Of a stretch of 40,981 bases of DNA, positions 34,915 to 40,981 are shown piece after piece; within the stretch, counting starts at the first letter, position 1; each line of letters opens with the position of its first letter. Origin of the DNA: Candidatus Phelpsiimicrobium noxiivivens (GTDB lineage Bacteria > Omnitrophota > Gorgyraeia > Velamenicoccales > Velamenicoccaceae); NCBI GenBank assembly GCA_001873995.1, contig MNVR01000017.1, forward strand, positions 1 through 40,981. The letters are read 5' to 3'. The translations under genes were made by a program, and so were the position numbers. The notes below the pieces were generated by a model. It made no database searches. It was not told the origin of the DNA and worked only from the letters and a program-made list of their open reading frames with translations.

Positions 34915-36731
34915 TCAACTGGCAACAACACCGTGATCGTAGTCCCTTTACCAATAACACTATCAGCCTTTAATTCTCCTTTATGAGTTTTGATGATACC
35001 ATAACATATGGAAAGGCCTAAACCAGTACCACCTTTTTTTGTAGTATAGAACGGCTCAAACATATGGCTTATCACATCTTGCGTCAAGCCCGGTCCTGAA
35101 TCAGAAACATCTATCCTTATACGATCCTTTTCCAGCGACGTGGCAACATCTATCCTGCCTTTTTCAGCGGCTACAGCGTCACACGCGTTATTGATAAGGT
35201 TTAAAAAGACTGCCTGTATCTGTTTCGCGTCAGCCCAGACAGCCGGCAGGCCCTGCGCAAAGTGTTTATTTAACTTAACGCCTGACAAGGCAAATTGATG
35301 CTCTACCAAAATAAAGATATCTTCCAGCGCTTTATTGATATCCGTTCGCTCAACTTCACCCTTGCTTGGCCTGGAAATTTGAAGAAGATTAGCGATATAA
35401 CCTTTAGCCCTCAGGCATTCTTTTGTTATGATCTCAAAATTATTTTTGAGGTTTTTGTCCTTGATATCTTCTAAGAGCGCCAGCTGGGCCCGGCCGGAGA
35501 TGATCATAAGCGGATTATTCACTTCGTGGGCTATGTTTGATACCAACTTTCCTAATTGGGTCAGGCGCTGTTCTTTTTCAACTTCTTTGCGCGCCGTAAC
35601 GTTTTTTATAATGAGCAAAATCTTTACAATTTCTCCCGCGTTATCTAATATGGGAGAGACAGTTGCTTCAAAAAATAGGCCTAAGCGCGGCTCAAAAAAT
35701 TCAGCGACAGTCTCCTTTTTTGTCTTTTTAGATTCTATGCCCAGACAGGCGCGGCCATCATCTTTAACCCCGCGGACTATCTGGCAATAAGTCCGGCCGA
35801 CAACAAACTCAGGTGTTATATTTAAAGCAACAATAAAAGCCTTGTTCGCCTTAGTGATCTTGGAATCTTTATCGCATATCAATACCCAATCCTGGAAAGA
35901 ATTGATAAAAACAGTCTCCCACTTATCAGCAACCACTATTATATCATTAATGTTCCCTGCTATGCTCTCTGCCATCCAGTTAAAAGAGATAGCCAACTGT
36001 CCCAACTCATCTTTAGACGAAGGCAGAATGCGATATTCAAACTTACCCTTGGCAAAATTCTCTGAACCCACAATAAGCTGATGTATGGAAGAATGAATGA
36101 ATTTCGTCATTCTCCAGGCAAGTAATACGCCGAATAAAACCGTAAAAAAAGATAACAAAAAATTAAACCTTTCGGCGTTATCTGCCAAGTCATAGATATT
36201 GCCAAGAGATTGTGAAAAATGCGCTACATATTCGTCACTAAAAGAGACAAGCTGCCGGTTTAGTTGTTGGCTTAACTTATAAAATTTTAATGTTGTATCT
36301 TTATCTGCTTCAAATTTTTCACCGTTAAAAGAACTTACGAATAATTGACTGGTAGCGCAATATTCGTCAAATTTTATCTCAGCTGCTTCCAGTTCCGCGG
36401 ATTGTTCGGTATCGCCGCGGATGAGGCCTTTGAGTTCGGCTACCAGGATATGGAACTTCTCCTGATGAATATTCAACTCTTCCAGGGCGTTTTGTTTACC
36501 CGCAGACACGGTGTCTCCTGCTAAGCCGCCGATCCTAAGGATGTTTTCCGAAAGCGCCGAGATCAATCTAACGCAATAAAAATCACGGGATTCAACCTCC
36601 CTGGCCTTCTGTTTGATATTTATCTGTGAAAAAACCGTATACCCGCCTACAACGACTAAAAAAAATAAAATAACACCGAAACTATAGAAAAGTTTTTTAC
36701 CTATACGCCAATCCCTGAATCTAGTGATCAT
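34878..36731 (-). CDS. HAMP-PAS histidine kinase coupled to the FMN-binding protein
   Basis: 617 residues. Transmembrane helices at ~13-34 and ~190-208 flank a ~155-residue extracytoplasmic helical sensor; HAMP ~208-262, PAS ~270-383 (WVLICDKDSKITKANKAF), HisKA with His402 in GKLVSNIAHEVNNPLMI, HATPase with NLINNACDAV, DSGPGL and GTGLGLSICYG. Its ATG overlaps the stop of the FMN-binding protein gene (ATGA, 36728-36731). That tight coupling suggests that the secreted flavoprotein is its input partner; this is inference. Confidence 0.92.
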   Translation of the reverse strand: MITRFRDWRIGKKLFYSFGVILFFLVVVGGYTVFSQINIKQKAREVESRDFYCVRLISALSENILRIGGLAGDTVSAGKQNALEELNIHQEKFHILVAELKGLIRGDTEQSAELEAAEIKFDEYCATSQLFVSSFNGEKFEADKDTTLKFYKLSQQLNRQLVSFSDEYVAHFSQSLGNIYDLADNAERFNFLLSFFTVLFGVLLAWRMTKFIHSSIHQLIVGSENFAKGKFEYRILPSSKDELGQLAISFNWMAESIAGNINDIIVVADKWETVFINSFQDWVLICDKDSKITKANKAFIVALNITPEFVVGRTYCQIVRGVKDDGRACLGIESKKTKKETVAEFFEPRLGLFFEATVSPILDNAGEIVKILLIIKNVTARKEVEKEQRLTQLGKLVSNIAHEVNNPLMIISGRAQLALLEDIKDKNLKNNFEIITKECLRAKGYIANLLQISRPSKGEVERTDINKALEDIFILVEHQFALSGVKLNKHFAQGLPAVWADAKQIQAVFLNLINNACDAVAAEKGRIDVATSLEKDRIRIDVSDSGPGLTQDVISHMFEPFYTTKKGGTGLGLSICYGIIKTHKGELKADSVIGKGTTITVLLPVDSPEGTDRANSL

Positions 36732-37276
36732 AGGTACAACACCTCATACAGCGCGATAGCCTCTTTGACCGTACAAACCGCGGCTTGCGAAGAAATAGTC
36801 GCTCCGCTAATGGCCACGATATCTCCATTTAATACAAGGGCGTCTTTGCCGGTTTTGCCGATAAACTGCCTTAGAAAAGTCTTTCGCGCGATAGGCCTGC
36901 CTCTTGTCTCAACATATCTCATTACAAGCACATCTCTAACCTTGGCGTCAAGATCAAGCGCGACAATGAATTGTATAGGCCCCCGCTTACCCGGAGTCTC
37001 CAGAATAATGGCCGCGCCGAACCGCCTTCCTTCCCTTTCGCCGAAATGAAAAGTATACACTTTTTGCGCGTGAAAACATTTACCTGCCTTTATCTTAACT
37101 GCCTCTATTTGGCCAACTGAAAGAGCTTTTTGTTCGCTGACTATCCGCGCGTCTTCACCGAACACAAGCCTTAAAACCTCTCTTTGCGTTAAAAGCGTCA
37201 TCGCGAAACACGGCGAAACTAAGAACAAAAATATTAGAACAACTGTGACGCGCATAATTAACATTTTTAAACGCAT
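36728..37276 (-). CDS. Secreted FMN-binding domain protein, probable ApbE substrate
   Basis: 182 residues; AAAGG eight bases before ATG. Signal peptide ~1-26 (VTVVLIFLFLVSPCFA). FMN-binding domain ~75-182 with RGPIQFIVALDLDAKVRDVL and the flavinylation motif SGATISS (157-163; Thr160 the expected covalent FMN site). In the usual 'DxxSGAT' pattern the Asp is Val154 here, a departure that could affect recognition. ApbE is encoded 11 bp upstream and a histidine kinase overlaps its stop codon. Likely an extracytoplasmic electron carrier or redox sensor. Confidence 0.86.
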   Translation of the reverse strand: MRLKMLIMRVTVVLIFLFLVSPCFAMTLLTQREVLRLVFGEDARIVSEQKALSVGQIEAVKIKAGKCFHAQKVYTFHFGEREGRRFGAAIILETPGKRGPIQFIVALDLDAKVRDVLVMRYVETRGRPIARKTFLRQFIGKTGKDALVLNGDIVAISGATISSQAAVCTVKEAIALYEVLYL

Positions 37277-37287
37277 ACGGTTTACCT

Positions 37288-38292
37288 TTATTTTTTAGCG
37301 CTTGTAAACGCCTTTTTTAAACTCTCCGAAATAATTATATCACCGGTTGCCGTGACCACGAGGCTGCCCATATCAGGTATTCTCTCAATGATCATTGACC
37401 CTCGTTCAGGCCCCATGACAAAAAGCGCTGTAGCCCACGCGTCAGCCAACATAGGCTCCGAGTAAATAACAAAAGTACCCTGGCACATCCGCGCCGGATA
37501 TCCGGTTCTCGGGTCAAAAATATGGTGGTATCTTTTATTATCTTTTATAAAAAATCTCTCATAGTCTCCTGACCCCATGACAGCCCTATTTTCTACTTCC
37601 AAATATCCTAAGGGCTCATCCCCTCTGGGATCTTTAATACCTACCTTCCAAAATTTAGACCTGTTCTTACCCAGGGCGTAAACATCTCCGCCCGCGGCTA
37701 CAACGGCAGAAGTAATGCCTGCATCTTTCAAGGCCTTGATAGCCTCACCTACAACATAGCCCTTGGCAATCGCCCCTAATCCTATTTGAATATTATCCTG
37801 GTCCTTAATGAGAGCGCCGTCCTTAAAAGAAAGGTGACGAAAACCTATCGTTTTTAAAACCTCTGTGATCTCATCGGGCGAGGGCACACGCGGCGGGCCG
37901 GATGTTGTGCTAAACCCCCATAGTCGTGTCAAAGGCGCGACTGTAATGTCAAAAGCGCCGTCAGTCTTCTCGCTTACATCTAAAGCAGCGCGAATTACTT
38001 TTAAAACCTCAGGGTCAGAGATCGGGACATTTTTTTGATTAAAAAGGTATAAAGGGCTTTTAACATCATAAGCATTGAACTTAGCGCTTACCTCCTTCAT
38101 CCTGTCAAAAGCGCGGTTTATGGCTGTCAGCGCCTCTTTTTTAGGCGCGGCCACTTTAACCGTCACATAGGTATCCATGAGAAAGCGCGTCTGACGTTGG
38201 AGCCTATGCTTGCTTAGATTATAGCTCCTAACAGCCGATGCCCCCAACGCCATAATAATGATAACAGCCAGAAAAATATTTATCTTTTTCAT
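37288..38292 (-). CDS. apbE: FAD:protein FMN transferase ApbE
   Basis: 334 residues. N-terminal membrane anchor ~5-23 (IFLAVIIIMALGASAVRSY), no lipobox Cys. ApbE motifs in order: MDTYVTVKV, KTDGAFDITVAPLTRLWGF, GLGAIAKGYVVGEAI, VVAAGGDVYALG, HHIFDPRTGYPA and MLADAWATALFVMGP (metal-binding Asp). It transfers FMN from FAD to Thr/Ser of exported proteins; the neighbouring FMN-binding protein is the obvious substrate. Upstream lies a decayed porin gene, and the whole set runs in one direction with two kinase/receiver pairs. Confidence 0.95.
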   Translation of the reverse strand: MKKINIFLAVIIIMALGASAVRSYNLSKHRLQRQTRFLMDTYVTVKVAAPKKEALTAINRAFDRMKEVSAKFNAYDVKSPLYLFNQKNVPISDPEVLKVIRAALDVSEKTDGAFDITVAPLTRLWGFSTTSGPPRVPSPDEITEVLKTIGFRHLSFKDGALIKDQDNIQIGLGAIAKGYVVGEAIKALKDAGITSAVVAAGGDVYALGKNRSKFWKVGIKDPRGDEPLGYLEVENRAVMGSGDYERFFIKDNKRYHHIFDPRTGYPARMCQGTFVIYSEPMLADAWATALFVMGPERGSMIIERIPDMGSLVVTATGDIIISESLKKAFTSAKK

Positions 38293-38374
38293 TTGATCTC
38301 GATCCCCACGGAACCCGCGGGAATCTCACTAAATGCGCCTCGCGGCTCACTCTACAGGGCGCGTATTAAGGCGC

Positions 38375-39108
38375 TCAAAATGTCGTGCGCCAACCTATGG
38401 TAAAGCGCCTATATTGTATTTTTTCCGAATCGTCGGACCTAGAAGCATCTCCCAAAGAAAACTGCCCTATTATGATTGAACCAGGCATCAGGAAATAATC
38501 TACGCCAAAAGCGACTTCATCGTAAGTATCATTTCTCAAAAAAGTCGAATCTATATTGTAAAGGTTGGCGTGGCTATAGTCTATCAAGCCCTGCCACTTG
38601 GTGTAAAACGGTATATTGCTTTAAAACGGTAACCGTCCCGCGCGCCGTCCTCGCGCGCGCCACCGGTTAAAAAAAGATCATTGCGCCGTGTGCAAAGATA
38701 TTCCCAGGATATTAAGTTTTTTATGCTTCCAAAGTAAAATAAAGATATAAGTGATTTGTCCCGCCGGAAATATTATTATACTGGCCCTGGCCGTTGCGCT
38801 TACCCTCTGAGCGATCAAACATGTAAAGTTTCAAATGGCCGCCAACGCGAGTATTTTCAAGGAGGCCGGAGGGTTTTGTTTTCAGCTCCTCTACTGTCTG
38901 CTGAAGCTCAGATACATCCGCGACCTTTTCTTCCTGGGCAATCTGTTTCTGCTCAAGCGACGTCACTTTATCGCTTAAGGCATTGATAGCCGCCTGGAGC
39001 GGGCTTATCTGGACTTTTAAGCTCCGCGATTTCGTCGGCGTAGGCCGGCTACCATGCTCACGCAAAAACAAACACGCCCAAAATAACTACCTTGAGTATC
39101 TTTTTCAT
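38375..39108 (-). pseudogene. Decayed outer-membrane porin gene
   Basis: ATG 39106-39108 has GGAGAATTT upstream and opens MKKILKVVILGVFVFA, a signal peptide that hits TGA at once. A neighbouring frame then gives a porin-type coiled coil (LQAAINALSDKVTSLEQKQ) and the first strand (VGGHLKLYMFDRSEGK); another frame carries barrel fragments (LFLTGGAREDGARDGYRF), and a third the C-terminal strands ending in the outer-membrane signature RRFTIGWRTTF with terminal Phe. At least three frameshifts and an internal loss are needed; only ~240 codons remain of an expected 350 or more. The start of a flavin or electron-transfer related operon therefore has a dead porin. Confidence 0.75.
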
Positions 39109-39145
39109 AAATTCTCCGATCATGATCAGACCCTTTCTGGATTAC

Positions 39146-39508
39146 TTAAACCAGGGCGTCGCAGGCCGCCTTAACAATAGCCTCAATGCCTAAGCTCTTG
39201 CTTAAAAAACCCGTGGCGCCGTTATCTAATGCTTCTTTTTCCAGGTCTTCGGCATAAAGCCCAGAAATAACAAATATTTTTGCTTCTTTCTCAAAAACTC
39301 TTACGCTGCGCAAGACATCCATGCCGTCAAGGTCCTGAAGTTTATAATCAATAAGCACGAGGTCCGGCTTCTCGCGTTGAGCAAGCTCTATGCCGTCTTT
39401 ACCGTTTGACGCTGCAAAAACACTGTATCCTGCCTTGGCCAGAAATATCTCAAGCACCTCCCTAACTCTCGGAAAATCTTCAATGACTAAGATCTTTTTT
39501 TTCATCAT
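39146..39508 (-). CDS. Single-domain response regulator
   Basis: 120 residues from ATG 39506-39508 inside the 3' end of the kinase gene (29-bp overlap); the frame is open to 39562 but earlier codons only shadow the kinase. Receiver with VIEDF pocket, Asp54 in LVLIDYKLQDLDG, Ser in VISGLYAEDLEKEAL, Lys in FLSKSL. No output domain. Obvious partner of the overlapping kinase. Confidence 0.88.
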   Translation of the reverse strand: MMKKKILVIEDFPRVREVLEIFLAKAGYSVFAASNGKDGIELAQREKPDLVLIDYKLQDLDGMDVLRSVRVFEKEAKIFVISGLYAEDLEKEALDNGATGFLSKSLGIEAIVKAACDALV

Positions 39509-40787
39509 GGGAAAACCGCAAAGTAAAAGTCGTGCCGACGCCGGGTTCGCTCTTAACATCAATTTTACCCTTATGCCGCGCTATGATCTCACCGGCAATG
39601 GTCAGGCCTAACCCTAATCCTTTGTCAGGGGTCTTCGTCGTAAAAAATGGGTCGCATATTTTATCCAAATATTCGCGCTTTATGCCGGAACCTGTGTCGG
39701 CAATAGCCACTTCTATGTATCCATCATCGGAGCAATAGCGCGTACTGACCGTTATCTTTCCCTTTTTGTCTATCGCGTCTATGGCGTTCAGGACAAATAT
39801 GACAAATACTTCCTGCAGCTGGTCTTTGTCAGCCATAATGGCCGGCAGGCCTGCCGCAAAGACTTTCTCCACTTTTACGTCAGCCATCTTCATTATCGGG
39901 CCCGTAAGGCCTAATGCATCCTCAATAACAGCATTTATATCAGTGGGCTGGAATTTTTCCTTAGGGTTCTGGGAAAACTGCAAAAGTTTTTCCAATAATT
40001 CGGCGCTATTTTTCTCTGCCTCCTCAATACGCTTTAGGCCATCGGTATCGCTAAGACGCGCTTTTTCTCCAGGCATCTGCGGCTTATCCTGGCGTTCCAA
40101 CAATATTTTTACATAAGCCCTTATAGTGATGAGATGATTTATTATATCATGGGCTATAGCAGCCACAAGATATCCGGCAGCCAAAAATTTTCTCCTGTGG
40201 CGAAGCAGGTCTTCTTGTTTTTTTCTTTCCAACAATTTTGTAAGATCTGAAGACCGCGCGCTGAAATAACCAAAGGCAAAAAGAAAAGATATGTTGCCCA
40301 ATAAAATACTATACATCTGCGGCGTCGGCATATGATAATCAAAATAAGTAATACGCGGCAAAATGCCAAAATGGCCAAGCACGACGACAGCTGTAAATAG
40401 AACGGCGGATACAACAACCGCGAAAAAAACAGCGAGCGTATCCGATACAACGCCCGCCCAAAGTATAACGACATAATATGCAAGATTTATCAATGGCGCT
40501 TCAACACCGCCCATGTAATAAAGCACCCATGAGATGGCGATAATGTCCGTGACCATCTGGTAGAACTGAAACCGGTAAAGGTCCACCCTCTTTAACAAAA
40601 AAGAATATGGCCGGTTTAAAACAGCTTCCACGAATATAAGGCTTATAACGGCAAAATTAAGGTAGAAGTAACCGCCGACTACTTTCATAAGCAGGAGAAA
40701 AAGAAAAAGTATCGTGAAGCTCAAAAATCTTATCTTGCCCGCCAATTGATACTTTTTTATCAGTTCCTGCCTGGCGCTTTCTTCCAT
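39480..40787 (-). CDS. Multi-pass membrane histidine kinase
   Basis: 435 residues. About six transmembrane helices within ~20-178, no large periplasmic domain, then HisKA with His213 in LVAAIAHDIINHLITIRAY (Asp-Ile-Ile-Asn-His in place of the usual Glu-x-x-Asn-Pro) and HATPase with VFVLNAIDAIDKKGKI, IADTGSGIKREYL and GLGLGLTIAGEI. Membrane-intrinsic sensing is likely. First gene of the run that continues through the receiver, porin relic, ApbE, FMN-binding protein and second kinase. Confidence 0.9.
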   Translation of the reverse strand: MEESARQELIKKYQLAGKIRFLSFTILFLFLLLMKVVGGYFYLNFAVISLIFVEAVLNRPYSFLLKRVDLYRFQFYQMVTDIIAISWVLYYMGGVEAPLINLAYYVVILWAGVVSDTLAVFFAVVVSAVLFTAVVVLGHFGILPRITYFDYHMPTPQMYSILLGNISFLFAFGYFSARSSDLTKLLERKKQEDLLRHRRKFLAAGYLVAAIAHDIINHLITIRAYVKILLERQDKPQMPGEKARLSDTDGLKRIEEAEKNSAELLEKLLQFSQNPKEKFQPTDINAVIEDALGLTGPIMKMADVKVEKVFAAGLPAIMADKDQLQEVFVIFVLNAIDAIDKKGKITVSTRYCSDDGYIEVAIADTGSGIKREYLDKICDPFFTTKTPDKGLGLGLTIAGEIIARHKGKIDVKSEPGVGTTFTLRFSHDEKKDLSH

Positions 40788-40803
40788 TATTATATTGTAA
40801 ACC

Positions 40804-40981
40804 CTAACGACCGCTGAAACAACAAGATTTAGCTAACAGACTACCCCACTGTCCCGATTGGCCCGGAAACAGTTTCCCGATTGGCCCGGAAACAGTTTCC
40901 ATTGCCTGAAACTTTAAAGCTTTATCTTTTATTCTTTCCGGCAGGGCCCTGTTTGAAGGCCTGCCGCGAGACTTATGGATG
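40804..40981 (-). pseudogene. Transposase remnant (ISNCY-like helix-turn-helix linker)
   Basis: An open frame enters from the right edge and ends at TAG 40804-40806. Its first residues, IHKSRGRPSNRALPERIKDK, resemble the linker after the N-terminal helix-turn-helix of ISNCY-family transposases. After about 25 codons the similarity ends in a sequence dominated by a tandem repeat. It is probably a truncated insertion-sequence relic; the part beyond the window is needed to decide. Confidence 0.4.
40852..40897. repeat. Two tandem 23-bp repeats at the transposase remnant
   Basis: The 23-bp units at 40852-40874 and 40875-40897 are identical and begin TCCCGATTGGCCCGG. They lie at the broken end of the transposase reading frame. 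Confidence 0.8.

Overview
The window looks like part of a Gram-negative, mostly uncultured-lineage bacterial chromosome. It carries an outer-membrane secretin, pseudopilins, a decayed porin and very large secreted beta-rich proteins. The gene style (type II secretion/type IV pilus hybrid cluster, many receiver/GGDEF/histidine-kinase genes, FIST protein, four-helix-bundle gene) reminds me of Omnitrophota (OP3) and relatives. That assignment is an inference; no rRNA or universal marker is present to prove it.

Layout. 1-4950 (minus): the start of a large secreted beta-helix/invasin-like protein, a truncated four-helix-bundle gene and a 1022-codon secreted DUF2341-type protein. 5041-6091: a REP-associated Y1 transposase (RAYT) between inverted copies of a 35-nt palindrome; six more copies are scattered over the window. 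6087-9498: a NarL-type regulator and its probable HisKA_3 kinase, separated by an AbiEii-type nucleotidyltransferase/XRE toxin-antitoxin pair with its own promoter and two operators. 9558-22158 (minus): a nearly complete type II secretion operon, in transcription order E, F, fused PilM-PilN (GspL-like), M/PilO-like, a broken AlbA_2/Schlafen-type ATPase gene, G, I, J, K, ExeA-like ATPase, C, D, TPR protein. 22224-28144 (minus): a diguanylate cyclase followed by an 'alternate' F1Fo ATP synthase set (epsilon, c, b-delta fusion, alpha, gamma, beta) with no a subunit. 28310-28384: tRNA-Glu. 28578-32964 (plus): FIST sensor, GAF histidine kinase, double-receiver regulator and receiver-GGDEF protein, all overlapping. 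33005-34144 (minus): tRNA-Leu(GAG) and pilT. 34469-40787 (minus): kinase, receiver, porin relic, ApbE, FMN-binding protein, kinase, receiver. The right edge holds a transposase remnant.

Two repeat systems overlay these genes. (1) REP-like 35-nt hairpins sit almost only at gene 3' ends, and in five cases the hairpin supplies or overlaps the neighbour's stop codon. One lies exactly between atpE and atpF and one was absorbed into the signal-peptide region of a secreted protein. (2) Five self-complementary arrays of 7-8-nt units have a different unit sequence at each site but the same architecture (3-4 units, short spacer, 3-4 inverted units). Four lie at gene junctions of the secretion operon, and two of these now encode the long leader peptides of the pseudopilins GspI and GspJ. 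I found no description that I recognise for this second element.

Other points of interest: a possible flavin-linked signalling operon (ApbE plus secreted FMN-binding protein translationally coupled to a histidine kinase), a receiver with Glu in place of the phospho-Asp heading the ATP synthase operon, and an in-frame stop that cuts the winged-helix tail off the ATPase inside the secretion operon.
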